Source: Microbulbifer halophilus (GTDB lineage Bacteria; Pseudomonadota; Gammaproteobacteria; Pseudomonadales; Cellvibrionaceae). Taken from it: a stretch of 64,000 nucleotides of DNA. Every line of letters starts with the position of its first letter. Within the stretch, counting starts at the first letter, position 1. The translations under genes and the position numbers were made by a program. Below the pieces are notes generated by a model. That model saw nothing but the letters and a program-made list of their open reading frames with translations, ran no database searches and was not told where the DNA came from. Of the stretch, positions 7,640 to 16,533 are shown piece by piece. The stretch spans positions 131,498-195,497 of the forward strand of contig NZ_JAPIVK010000001.1 of assembly GCF_026183675.1 (NCBI RefSeq). Reading direction: 5' to 3'.

Positions 7640-7910
7640 AGTCGATGCAGCGTTTGCCTCCGGAAACCTTGAAACAGCGCGCCGACTCCGGGCAGATGGA
7701 ACCCGGTGCCAGCTCTTCGGCGTCGCCCGGGCAGGAGCCGGAAGCGGAGCGGCGGGTTGCCGGAGCCGTGGTCCGCTGTTCGCGGTATTCCGCCTTGGGT
7801 GTCGGTGGGTTGTAGGGATAGACCACGTCACTGCGCGGGTCGGTTGTGCCGCAACCGCCGAGCAGAATTGTTGCAGCCAGTGTGGAAAGAAAGAATACGG
7901 ACATTTTCAT
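7629..7910 (-). CDS. Small Cys-containing lipoprotein
   Basis: A 93-residue protein with a signal peptide and lipobox LLGGCG (lipidated Cys20). The mature chain is rich in Pro, Thr and Arg, then has four cysteines in a short C-terminal block (SGSCPGDAEELAPGSICPES, then RCFKVSGGKRC). The C-terminal cysteine spacing resembles that of the lipoprotein encoded just downstream, so the pair may have arisen by duplication. The two genes overlap by 11 bp. No function is recognised. Confidence 0.65.
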   Translation of the reverse strand: MKMSVFFLSTLAATILLGGCGTTDPRSDVVYPYNPPTPKAEYREQRTTAPATRRSASGSCPGDAEELAPGSICPESARCFKVSGGKRCIDYER

Positions 7911-7929
7911 GACTGTTGACTCCTCATTG

Positions 7930-7966
7930 CCCTCTCCTCCAACCCTTCTCCCAAAGGGAGAGGGGC
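7930..7966. repeat. REP-like palindrome, CCCTCTCC...GGGAGAGGGG family
   Basis: CCTCTCC and GGGAGAGGGG arms around a short centre. Other copies are at 24128, 25061 (interrupted), 33017, 57662 and in the array at 60014. Confidence 0.75.
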
Positions 7967-7991
7967 GTTGTTTTTTCGCCGGATCCCACTA

Positions 7992-8261
7992 TCAGTAAAC
8001 CCGCATTACCGGGAAAAACCAGCAGGCGGCTCCCGTTTTTGTCATTTCCCAATCCCCCGAACAATGGTGATTGCTCGATGGTGGCAGCGGGGCGCTGGTT
8101 CGATAGTGACTGGCTTCGACAAAGTCGGCGCTGTTACTGACGTCGTCAGCAGCGAAGAAGAAAGGGTCGTCTTTGTCGCTTCTTTCAACAGGTAGAAAGA
8201 CGCAACCTTGCAATACCAACAACAACAGTGCCGGCAGTGCGAATATCCCTGTGCGCTTCAT
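7992..8261 (-). CDS. Putative small lipoprotein
   Basis: An 89-codon frame beginning MKRTGIFALPALLLLVLQGC, which looks like a lipoprotein signal with Cys20 after a hydrophobic run; GAGAGGT lies nine bases before the ATG. The rest (VFLPVERSDKDDPFFFAADD and a Cys-Trp-Phe C-terminus) is not recognised. It continues the series of small envelope lipoproteins in this stretch but could be a chance frame. Confidence 0.4.
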   Translation of the reverse strand: MKRTGIFALPALLLLVLQGCVFLPVERSDKDDPFFFAADDVSNSADFVEASHYRTSAPLPPSSNHHCSGDWEMTKTGAACWFFPVMRVY

Positions 8262-8387
8262 TTCCGAATACCTCTCGATTTCAGAGTTGCGCGTCTACTC
8301 GGTACTTTTTCAGTGTAGTTGGCGGGGGATTTGACTTGTCGGTAGCGGGAAATTTATGCGCGAAATTCGACGGGAGGTTCGGGGCTC

Positions 8388-8460
8388 GGTCAGTGGTCAG
8401 TGGTCAGTGGTCAGTGGTCAGTGCAGAGTGAACCCACTCACACTGACCACCAACCACCGA
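8388..8460. repeat. 7-bp tandem repeat with an inverted flank
   Basis: Five direct copies of GGTCAGT (8388-8422) are followed, about 20 bp on, by CACTGACCACCAACCACCGAC, which is complementary to the repeat and could fold back on it. Similar GGTGGTCAGTGG sequence occurs after the HU-like gene at 36939. It lies downstream of aceF. Confidence 0.85.
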
Positions 8461-8479
8461 CCATTGCGCGCGCAGCGCG

Positions 8480-10162
8480 CTACAGCAGCAGGCGACGCAC
8501 GTCGCCGAGGACGCTGACCATGTAGGTCAGGAAGCGGCCGGCATCACTACCGTTCACAGCGCGGTGGTCGTAGGACAGCGCCAGCGGCAGCATCTTGCGC
8601 GGCACGAACTGGGAGCCGTCCCAGACCGGTTGTATCGACAGTTTGGAAACGCCGAGGATACCCACTTCCGGCGCGTTGACGATGGGCGTAAAGCCGGTAC
8701 CGCCAATGGCGCCGAGGCTGGAAATGGTGAAGCAGGCGCCCTGCATATCCTTCGGCTTCAGCTTGCCATCGCGGGCCAGCGCCGCCATTTCCGACGCTTC
8801 TTCCGCCAATTCGTAGAGCCCCTTCCTGTCCACATCGCGGATCACCGGCACCATCAGGCCTTTCGGTGTATCCACCGCCATGCCGATATGCACATAGTCC
8901 TTGCGCACGATGTGCTCGCCGTCGTTGTGCAGCGACACATTGAAGCTGGGCTCGGCGCGCAGTGCGGCGGCGGCGGCCTTGAGCAGGAAAGGCACCGGTG
9001 TGAGTTTCACTCCGCGCTTTTCCGCCTCCGCCTTCATGGACTTGCGGAAATCCTCCAGCTCGGAGATGTCCGCATCGTCGAACTGGGTGACGTGGGGCAC
9101 GGTCAGCCAGTTGCGCGCCATATTGGCGGCGGTGAGCTTGTGGATCTTGCTCATCGGCTCGGTTTCCACCGGGCCGAACTGGCTGAAGTCGATCTCCGGC
9201 ATGGGCGCGACGCCCGCGCCGACACCCACGGCGCCGCTCTCGGACTTCTTCACCTGCTCCTTGATATAGGCATGCAGGTCGTCCTTGGTGACACGGTTGC
9301 GCGGGCCGGTGGGCTTGACCTTGTTCAGAGTCACACCCAGTTCGCGGGCCAGCTTGCGCACCGCCGGGCCGGCGTAGACCTCGGCGGACACGGTCAGGTC
9401 GCGTTCCAGGTAGCGGTCCTTCTGCGGCGCGGCCGGCGGCTCCGATGCCTGCGGCTCCGGTTCTGCTTTCCGCTCCGGCTCGGCGGCGGGCTTCTCCTCT
9501 TTCTTTGTCTCGGCTTTTTCCGCCGGCGCTGCCGCGCCGCCGGAAACCACTTTCATCACCCCCAGGTCGTCGCCGGAGGAGACCTTGTCGCCTTCCTTCA
9601 CCGCAATGGAAACCACGGTGCCGGCGAAGGGTGCCGGCACGTCCATGGAGGCTTTGTCGCCCTCGACCACGATCAGGGCATCGCCTTCATCCACTTCGTC
9701 GCCGGCCTGGGCGCTGACCTCGATCACATCGACAGCATCGGCGCCGCCGAGATCCGGCACCTTGACGGTTTCCTCTTGCTCTTCACCCTGAGCAGCCGGC
9801 GCTTCGGAAGACTCGCCCTCGGACTTTTCCTCCGATTCTTCCTCGGCTTTTCCTTCCGATGCTTCTTCCTTTGAGGCCTCTTCCTTTTCCCCGGATTCGG
9901 GGGCTTCTTCCTCCCCGCCGCCGGCATCGGTTTCGATCTCGCCGATCACGTCGCCCTCGGAGACCTGGTCGCCCTCGGAGACACTGATCTTGACGATTTT
10001 GCCAGCGTAGGGGGAGGGCACGTCCATAGAGGCCTTGTCGCCCTCGACCACAATCAGGGCGTCCTCCTCTGCGATGGTATCGCCCTCTGCCACGCTGATT
10101 TCGATTACGTCTACCTGATCGGCACCGCCGAGATCAGGCACTTTGATGACTTGTTTTGCCAT
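8480..10162 (-). CDS. aceF: Pyruvate dehydrogenase E2, dihydrolipoamide acetyltransferase
   Basis: A 560-residue core subunit that moves the acetyl group from E1 to CoA. Two lipoyl domains are visible, each with the motif GDKASMDVP; the lipoylated lysines are K43 and K170. Long acidic Glu/Ser and Ala/Pro/Lys linkers join them to a peripheral-subunit-binding domain (about 255-297, YAGPAVRKLARELGVTLNKV) and a catalytic domain of about 230 residues with the active-site motif SYDHRAVNG. Escherichia coli E2 has three lipoyl domains; two is common in pseudomonads. It follows aceE by 26 bp on the same strand. No E3 (lpd) gene is nearby. Confidence 0.97.
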   Translation of the reverse strand: MAKQVIKVPDLGGADQVDVIEISVAEGDTIAEEDALIVVEGDKASMDVPSPYAGKIVKISVSEGDQVSEGDVIGEIETDAGGGEEEAPESGEKEEASKEEASEGKAEEESEEKSEGESSEAPAAQGEEQEETVKVPDLGGADAVDVIEVSAQAGDEVDEGDALIVVEGDKASMDVPAPFAGTVVSIAVKEGDKVSSGDDLGVMKVVSGGAAAPAEKAETKKEEKPAAEPERKAEPEPQASEPPAAPQKDRYLERDLTVSAEVYAGPAVRKLARELGVTLNKVKPTGPRNRVTKDDLHAYIKEQVKKSESGAVGVGAGVAPMPEIDFSQFGPVETEPMSKIHKLTAANMARNWLTVPHVTQFDDADISELEDFRKSMKAEAEKRGVKLTPVPFLLKAAAAALRAEPSFNVSLHNDGEHIVRKDYVHIGMAVDTPKGLMVPVIRDVDRKGLYELAEEASEMAALARDGKLKPKDMQGACFTISSLGAIGGTGFTPIVNAPEVGILGVSKLSIQPVWDGSQFVPRKMLPLALSYDHRAVNGSDAGRFLTYMVSVLGDVRRLLL

Positions 10163-10188
10163 ATTGCTTGCCTTCCTTTTCCGGTGCC

Positions 10189-12861
10189 TTAGACCAGACG
10201 CGGATTTGCTTTTTCCGGGTCGACGTTGAGCTTCTTGATCGCGTCAGTCACTTCTTTCGCTTCGATCACGCCCTGTTCCGCCAGGCTGTTCAGCGCGGCG
10301 ATGGCGATGTAGTTGCGGTCCACTTCAAAGAAGCGGCGCAGTTGCTCGCGACTGTCGCTGCGGCCAAAGCCGTCGGTACCCAGTGTGGTCAGGTCGCCGT
10401 CGATAAATTCGCGCAGCGGCTCGACGTAGGCGCGGATGTAGTCGGTGGAGGCGATCACCGGGGACTCGTTGCCCTCGAACTGCTCGGTGATCCAGGCCTT
10501 GCGCGGTTTCTTATCCGGGTGCAGCATGTTCCAGCGCGCCACATCCTGCCCCTCGCGCGCCGCCTCGGTGGCGGAGGTGAGGTTCCAGACATCGGAGGTC
10601 ACGCCGAATTCGTCGGCCAGGAGCTCCGAAGCCGCCAGCACTTCGCTGAGGATGGAAGCGGCACCGATCAGCTGCACATGCTTCTTGGCCGCCTTGCCCT
10701 TGGCACTCTTCCTGGCGTTGGACTTCAGCTTGTAGATACCGCGAATGATGCCCTCTTCCGCGCCCTGCGGCATCTCCGGTTGCAGGAAGTTTTCGTTCTC
10801 GATGGTGATGTAATAGAAAACATTCTGCTGCTCTTCGTACATCTCCACCAGGCCGCGCTGGATGATCACCGCCAGCTCGTAGCCGTAGGCCGGATCGTAG
10901 CTCTTGCAGTTGGGGATGGTGGAAGACAACACATGGCTGTGACCATCCTGGTGCTGCAGGCCCTCGCCGTTCAGGGTGGTGCGGCCGGCGGTGGCGCCGA
11001 TCAGGAAGCCGCGCGCCTGCATGTCGCCGGCGGCCCAGGCCAGGTCGCCGATTCGCTGGAAGCCGAACATCGAGTAGTAGATGTAGAAGGGCACCATGGG
11101 TACGCCGTGGTTGCTGTAGGCGGTGGCCAGCGCAATCCAGGCGGACATGGCGCCGGCCTCGTTGATGCCCTCTTCCAGCACCTGGCCCTTCTTGTCTTCC
11201 TTGTAATACATGATCTGGCCGTGATCCACCGGCGTATATTTCTGCCCCTGGGAGGAGTAGATACCCATCTGGCGGAACAGCCCTTCCATACCGAAGGTTC
11301 GCGCTTCGTCGGGAACGATGGGTGCCACGTTCTGGCCCATGTTCTTGTCCTTGACCAGCGCCGCGATGGCACGCACGAAAGCCATGGTGTTGGAGATCTC
11401 GCGATCGCCGGAGCCCTTGGTCAGGGCCTTGAAAATGTCCAGCCCGGGTACCTTCAGTTTCGGGCACTCGGTGCGGCGTTCCGGCACCGGGCCACCCAGG
11501 GCCTTGCGGCGCTCGGCCATGTATTTCATTTCCGGGCTGTCCGGCGCCGGGCGGTAGTACGGAACCTCCTCCAGCGCCTTGTCGGTCAGCGGAATACCGA
11601 AGCGGTCGCGGAAGCGCTGCAGCGCTTCCAGGTCCATTTTCTTGACATTGTGGGTATCCATGGCCGCCTCGCCGGCGGCACCCAGGCCGTAACCCTTGAC
11701 TGTCTGCGCGAGGATCACGGTGGGCTGGCCTTTGTGCGCCATGGCCGCGGCGTAGGCGGCGTAGACCTTGTAAGGGTCGTGGCCACCGCGGTTCAGCTTC
11801 ATGATTTCGTCGTCGGAGAGATCCTTGACCATCTCCTCGAGCTCCGGGTACTTACCGAAGAAGTGCTCGCGGGTATAGGCGCCGCCGTTGGCCTTGAAAT
11901 TCTGCATCTCGCCATCGACGGTTTCGTCCATGACTTTCTGCAACAGACCTTTCTCGTCCTTCTCCAGCAGCGGATCCCACAGGCGGCCCCAGAGGACCTT
12001 GATCACATTCCAGCCGGCGCCGCGGAAAACGCCTTCCAGTTCCTGGATGATCTTGCCGTTGCCGCGCACCGGGCCATCCAGGCGCTGCAGGTTGCAGTTG
12101 ACCACGAACACCAGGTTCTCGAGGTTTTCGCGGCCAGCCATGGAGATGGCACCGAGGGATTCCGGCTCGTCGCACTCGCCGTCGCCCAGGAAGGCCCAGA
12201 CCTTGCGATCGCCGCGGGGCGACAGGCCGCGCGCGGACATATAGCGCATGATGTGCGCCTGGTAGATGGCCTGGATGGGCCCCAGGCCCATGGAAACGGT
12301 GGGGAACTGCCAGTAATTGGGCATCAGCCAGGGGTGCGGGTAGGAGGACAGGCCGTTGCCGTTCACCTCGCGGCGGAAGTTGTCCAGTTGCTCCTCGTCG
12401 AAGCGCCCCTCGAGATAGGAGCGGGCGTAGATGCCCGGCGAGCTGTGGCCCTGGAAGAAGACCAGATCGCCCAGCTCTTTGCCCTCATTGCCGCGGAAGA
12501 AATAGTTGAAGCCGACGTCATAGAGGGTGGCGGCGGAGGAGAAGCTGGCGATATGGCCGCCCAGGTTGTCCGCGCTCTGGTTGGCGCGCACCACCATCGC
12601 CAGCGCGTTCCAGCGGATCAGCGAGCGAATGCGGCGCTCCATGAACAGGTCGCCCGGCATGCGCTTCTCCGCATTCGGCGGAATGGTATTGCGATAGGGG
12701 GTGGTGATGGCCGCCGGCAGCTTCACGCCTATGTCGGTGGCGCGGTCGGACAGCTGTTTCAGCAGAAACGCGGCGCGCTCCTTGCCACTGAAGCGAATTA
12801 CCGCCTGCAGCGCGTCCAGCCACTCCTGCGTTTCCTGGATATCGGTTTCGTCTTGCATCAA
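10189..12861 (-). CDS. aceE: Pyruvate dehydrogenase E1 component (homodimeric type)
   Basis: An 890-residue thiamine-diphosphate enzyme, the usual length for AceE. The TPP/Mg motif runs from GDGECDEPES to VVNCNLQRLDGP, and the typical regions SPGIYARSYLEGR, DEARTFGMEGLFRQ and GATAGRTTLNGEGLQHQDGH are intact. It decarboxylates pyruvate and acetylates the lipoyl groups of AceF, encoded next. A 435-bp gap upstream (12862-13296) holds its promoter region and a perfect 17-bp palindrome at 13138; no pdhR-type regulator gene is adjacent, unlike in Escherichia coli. Confidence 0.97.
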   Translation of the reverse strand: MMQDETDIQETQEWLDALQAVIRFSGKERAAFLLKQLSDRATDIGVKLPAAITTPYRNTIPPNAEKRMPGDLFMERRIRSLIRWNALAMVVRANQSADNLGGHIASFSSAATLYDVGFNYFFRGNEGKELGDLVFFQGHSSPGIYARSYLEGRFDEEQLDNFRREVNGNGLSSYPHPWLMPNYWQFPTVSMGLGPIQAIYQAHIMRYMSARGLSPRGDRKVWAFLGDGECDEPESLGAISMAGRENLENLVFVVNCNLQRLDGPVRGNGKIIQELEGVFRGAGWNVIKVLWGRLWDPLLEKDEKGLLQKVMDETVDGEMQNFKANGGAYTREHFFGKYPELEEMVKDLSDDEIMKLNRGGHDPYKVYAAYAAAMAHKGQPTVILAQTVKGYGLGAAGEAAMDTHNVKKMDLEALQRFRDRFGIPLTDKALEEVPYYRPAPDSPEMKYMAERRKALGGPVPERRTECPKLKVPGLDIFKALTKGSGDREISNTMAFVRAIAALVKDKNMGQNVAPIVPDEARTFGMEGLFRQMGIYSSQGQKYTPVDHGQIMYYKEDKKGQVLEEGINEAGAMSAWIALATAYSNHGVPMVPFYIYYSMFGFQRIGDLAWAAGDMQARGFLIGATAGRTTLNGEGLQHQDGHSHVLSSTIPNCKSYDPAYGYELAVIIQRGLVEMYEEQQNVFYYITIENENFLQPEMPQGAEEGIIRGIYKLKSNARKSAKGKAAKKHVQLIGAASILSEVLAASELLADEFGVTSDVWNLTSATEAAREGQDVARWNMLHPDKKPRKAWITEQFEGNESPVIASTDYIRAYVEPLREFIDGDLTTLGTDGFGRSDSREQLRRFFEVDRNYIAIAALNSLAEQGVIEAKEVTDAIKKLNVDPEKANPRLV

Positions 12862-13137
12862 ACAATGCTCCTCGGCGAATTGTGCGACGTCGAGTCGGTA
12901 GCGTCTTCTTTTTCAGATCGGTTTTTGGCAATCGGGCAAAGTACAGCGCAGGCAGAAAATTGCTTCCTTTTTCTCTGCGTTTCCGCCAAATCGCCGCCCT
13001 CGTTGGCGGAAATGCAGAGTGGGCGGACGCTCACTTCTGCGCAGGCGAAACAGGAAGGGAGCCGGCACCTGTCTGCTGCCGTGCTTCTATGATTCTGTCG
13101 TGTGCGGGATCCGCCCCGGATCCCCAGGCGGGGGCGA

Positions 13138-13154
13138 TTGTAGTATTACTACAA
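13138..13154. promoter_or_regulatory. 17-bp palindrome in the aceE upstream region
   Basis: TTGTAGTATTACTACAA is a perfect inverted repeat in an A/T-rich part of the otherwise geneless 12862-13296 interval. On the minus strand, TTGTCC and TAGTAA are 18 bp apart, with the TAGTAA inside the palindrome, so a protein bound here could cover the -10 region. GntR-family pyruvate regulators bind palindromes of similar size, but the sequence does not match the Escherichia coli PdhR box. The assignment to aceE regulation is inference from position. Confidence 0.45.
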
Positions 13155-13296
13155 GAGTTTTTCCAGATAGGACAATTAGTAACAAATAAAACCAATATAC
13201 AAAACAGATATTTGCCCATTTGCCGTTTGGGCGGAAGATATTGCGGGCAAAGGCGGAAATTAAATTACAAAATCGAGTCTCAATCGCGCCCGCCGG

Positions 13297-13875
13297 TCAC
13301 AGCTGTACCGGGGGCCCGCCGGGAAGATATTCAGCGTAGACCAGGTAGCGCAGCGGGCCACCGGGATCGACCGCACCGAAAGGGTAACAGGTGACCAGCA
13401 GCAGGCCGGGTTCGGCGAATACCGGCAGTCGCTCGCGTTCGCTGTTGACCACCCGGGTTTCCATAACGCGGTAATGGTGCCAGCGCCCGCGGCCATCCTG
13501 CAGCCGTATCGGCGCCCCCGGCTGCAGCTGGTCCAGGCCGGTAAAGTGGGTGTCCCGGTGCGCGGCGATCGCGGTGGTGCGCGCTTCACCCGGCTCGCCG
13601 GACGCCGGCAGCATGCCGGGACCGAACGCCAGCGCCTGGCCGCTGCCGCCGGCCAGCACCATCAGTGGTTCGCGATCCGCCAGCTGCAGCTTTGCCACCG
13701 GGCGGGTGTCCGCCCAGGGCCAGGGCTCAACCGACTCCCCGCTCGATAACTTCTCTTCCCAGGCCGCGGCAATCAGGTACTGGGCCAGTTCCGCCTTCGC
13801 CAGCAGCCAGGCGGCGCCACCCAACTGCCAGAGACCGGCCAGCAGGCAAGCCGCAAACAGTGTCCCGCGCAGCAT
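13297..13875 (-). CDS. Proteobacterial (marine-type, class GN) sortase
   Basis: A 192-residue membrane-anchored cysteine transpeptidase. An N-terminal helix (LFAACLLAGLWQLGGAAWLL) is followed by the sortase barrel with catalytic His in AAHRDTHF, Cys in LLVTCYPFG and Arg in PLRYLVYAEYL. The frame is open 41 codons upstream, but the ATG at 13873-13875 overlaps the stop of the preceding gene as TGATG, so this start is chosen. It is paired with a VIT/VWA target protein carrying a sorting signal, a two-gene unit known in marine Gammaproteobacteria, where the biological role is not established. Confidence 0.92.
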   Translation of the reverse strand: MLRGTLFAACLLAGLWQLGGAAWLLAKAELAQYLIAAAWEEKLSSGESVEPWPWADTRPVAKLQLADREPLMVLAGGSGQALAFGPGMLPASGEPGEARTTAIAAHRDTHFTGLDQLQPGAPIRLQDGRGRWHHYRVMETRVVNSERERLPVFAEPGLLLVTCYPFGAVDPGGPLRYLVYAEYLPGGPPVQL

Positions 13876-16265
13876 CAGTGACCCCTCACCAGACCGCGCT
13901 CCAGGGGCCGGCGCGCGCGGCGCGGGTCCGGCACCACCCTGCGCAGCAGTTCGCGCAGGCGCCGCAGCAACCTGCCCTTCAACAACCTGCCACGGCACAG
14001 CAGGCCCGCCAGGCCGAGCAATCCCGCGGCAGTCAGCAGTTGCGCGTAAAGGCCGGCGGCGGTGGGCGGATAGGCCTGGGTCTGCAGCACCTGCCCGCGG
14101 GCCACCGCGTTGGGCACCGGGCTTTTGGAGACACCTTCGCCCCGCGGTCGCACTACTTCCTCCTCCACGGCGACAAAACTGGTGTAAGGGCTCGCCAACT
14201 GGTGATCCAGCGCCAGCTGCAGTATCTGCTGCCGCAGTTCCCGGCCGGCCTCGCTGTGTTCACCGACTTCCAGTTGCCGGTCGCGCAGGGATTCGATCCT
14301 GGCGCGCGCCCAGACACTGCCGATACCGCGACCGCTACCATCGCCGCTCTCTTTCAGTAACAGGCTGCGACGGAACTGCCTGCCGGCCAGGCGGCCGCGC
14401 AGTGCCACCTCCCCCTTCAGGGAGCCGCCATCGATACGCGCCACCAATTGCACCGGTTCGCCGCGGTAGAGATCGGGGAGACGCTTGGGATAGGCGTCCA
14501 CTTTCAACCCCCGCGGCCAGGTCAGTTGCAGATCCGTCACCAGCGGATTCTCCAGCTTGGCGAACAGCGCCTGCATCTGTTCCTGCACCTCCCCGAGGTC
14601 GCCGATGGTGATGGAGGCCCCGCGGCCGAACTGTGCCGCCTTGCGCATAAAATGGCCGTTGGGTGCCGAACCGATACCCACGGTAAAGAGCCGCGCCTGT
14701 TGCAGTTGCCCGTGGATCAGTTCGAACAGGGCCCGCTCATTGCCGACGGCGCCGTCGGTGATAAACACCACCTGGCGCACCAGACTGTTGTCGCCGGGCA
14801 ATTGCTGGCTCAGAGCCAGGCGCAGCGCCGGTGCCATCTCGGTTCCGCCACTGGCCCGCAGTCCCTCGACCCGATCGCGGGCGTGCTGTATGTGCTGCTT
14901 TTCCGCCGCCACCGGGCGCGGGAAAAAGGCGCGGGTATCGCTGTTGAACTCGATCACATTGAAGCGATCCCCCGGCTGCAGACGCGACAGGGCGAGCAGC
15001 AGGCTCTCCTTGGCCTGGCGGATGGAGTTGCCGCCCATGGAGCCGGAAGTGTCGATCACATAGACCACCTCCCGCGGCAGGCGCCGCACATTCCTGCCCG
15101 CATCCGGCGGCAACAGCAACAACTGCAGGTAAGTACTCGCCTCGTCCCCATCACCTGCCTGCGGAGACTTCTGGGTAAAAAGCGCCGCGCGTGGCATGGC
15201 GGACGTACGCGGACGCCATTGCAGGGCGAAGTCCCGATCCATCACCGCACTGCCATGTTTCAGGCGCACGGCATAGCGCCCGTCCGACCGTTTATCAAAA
15301 TCGATAGCGTGGTAGGGACTGGAGATATCCGCCAGCGGCAGGCCGCCATCCAGCTCGACGTCGATCGAAATCCTGTGACTGCCGCCGGCGCTCCGTTCGG
15401 CAGCCGGCTGCATAAAACGGCCGGGAGCAGCCCCGGGCAGCTTTGCGCTGCCCCCAAGGGTGGACTCCACGGGTGGAATCCACATGAAAGGGGTAATTTT
15501 GTGCGCATCCGGCACTCGATCTGTGGGCAGCGCCCAGCCGCTGCTGTCGGCGGCCAGTTCCGTTTGCGCATCGGGGATGACCTCGCCGGGAATATAGCGC
15601 GGCGTCAGCGTCGTGGGCAGGCGCAGGCTGAAGGTGCCGCCGTCGTAGCGGACCGGTTGCAGATAGCGGACCTGCACCTGCACCGTTTCACCGGGAGCGA
15701 TATTCGCCACCTTGTTGGTAAACAGGTTGGGCCGCTGCTGTTCCAGCAGCGCCGCGCGCTTGCCCGCCTTGCGCGCAGCCTTGTAGATCTGCTGCGCCTT
15801 CTCGCGCTCGCGCACTTTGCCGACGATACGCCGCTCGCCCACGCGGATTTCCAGTCCGGCGACGGCGGCATTCTCCGGCAACGGCAGTGCGTAGACCGCC
15901 TCCCGCCACTGGTCGCTGCGATTGGCGAATTCCTGCTTTAACGTCACCTCCGCCACCAGGCCGCGCACCGACACCTGCGCTTTGCTGGCGAGATGCACGG
16001 CGGGCAGATACCGCCCTTCTCCACCGCCCGCAAACAGCAGGTCGCCGGCCTCCACATCGTTGAGGGTGACTCCGCCGCTACCGGCCGCGGCGCCCTCTTC
16101 CGCCCGCGCGCCCACAGCGGCCAGCACCACCGCCAGCACCGTAACAACAAACAGCAACCAGCGTCCGCGCCGACTGCCGCGGTAGCGGCGTCGATAGTAT
16201 TCCTCGGTCGGCAGCACCAGCAGATCGCGCGGAACCCGCTGGCCGGAAAATAGTGCCCTGTTCAC
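13875..16265 (-). CDS. Sortase target protein with VIT and VWA domains
   Basis: A 796-residue exported protein. A basic N-terminus and a membrane/signal helix (about 36-53) are followed by a VIT domain (about 65-190), a VWA domain (about 398-575) with the metal-site motif DTSGSMGG, and a beta-rich region. At the C-terminus YPPTAAG (732-738) replaces the usual LPxTA-type sorting motif, followed by a hydrophobic stretch and an Arg-rich tail. The tail is unusually long at about 40 residues after the helix. The product should be cleaved and anchored by the sortase translated from the overlapping gene. The GTG start has GGGGGGAAG upstream. Confidence 0.9.
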   Translation of the reverse strand: MNRALFSGQRVPRDLLVLPTEEYYRRRYRGSRRGRWLLFVVTVLAVVLAAVGARAEEGAAAGSGGVTLNDVEAGDLLFAGGGEGRYLPAVHLASKAQVSVRGLVAEVTLKQEFANRSDQWREAVYALPLPENAAVAGLEIRVGERRIVGKVREREKAQQIYKAARKAGKRAALLEQQRPNLFTNKVANIAPGETVQVQVRYLQPVRYDGGTFSLRLPTTLTPRYIPGEVIPDAQTELAADSSGWALPTDRVPDAHKITPFMWIPPVESTLGGSAKLPGAAPGRFMQPAAERSAGGSHRISIDVELDGGLPLADISSPYHAIDFDKRSDGRYAVRLKHGSAVMDRDFALQWRPRTSAMPRAALFTQKSPQAGDGDEASTYLQLLLLPPDAGRNVRRLPREVVYVIDTSGSMGGNSIRQAKESLLLALSRLQPGDRFNVIEFNSDTRAFFPRPVAAEKQHIQHARDRVEGLRASGGTEMAPALRLALSQQLPGDNSLVRQVVFITDGAVGNERALFELIHGQLQQARLFTVGIGSAPNGHFMRKAAQFGRGASITIGDLGEVQEQMQALFAKLENPLVTDLQLTWPRGLKVDAYPKRLPDLYRGEPVQLVARIDGGSLKGEVALRGRLAGRQFRRSLLLKESGDGSGRGIGSVWARARIESLRDRQLEVGEHSEAGRELRQQILQLALDHQLASPYTSFVAVEEEVVRPRGEGVSKSPVPNAVARGQVLQTQAYPPTAAGLYAQLLTAAGLLGLAGLLCRGRLLKGRLLRRLRELLRRVVPDPRRARRPLERGLVRGH

Positions 16266-16533
16266 TGGCTTCCCCCCATGTTCGTTTCGTTGTGGAGGTC
16301 ATTAAACAGAGGCAATACGGCGAAAGCGGGGAGGAATCCGGGTGCTGGAATGGGGAATTGTGGCGAATTATGGCGGGAGGCAGGTAGGCCGTAGGGTGAA
16401 CCATCCGCACTACACTCAGCTACAGGATATTGACCGAACGGCAAACAAGTGATACGAAGAAAACATGCTGCCTGTAATGAAAGGAAAGTCTATAAGATTC
16501 GGCTAATATCAGCCATGTGGTCAAGGAGGATTC

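Noticed and set aside
8462-8479. GCGCGCGCAGCGCGC as an intrinsic terminator after aceF
   Set aside because: The GC stem is short, with no T-run on the correct side; it may be chance in GC-rich DNA.
10156-13092. A 978-codon frame on the plus strand opposite aceE
   Set aside because: It is the antisense shadow of aceE in a GC-rich genome; the minus-strand frame has every family motif and the plus-strand translation matches none.
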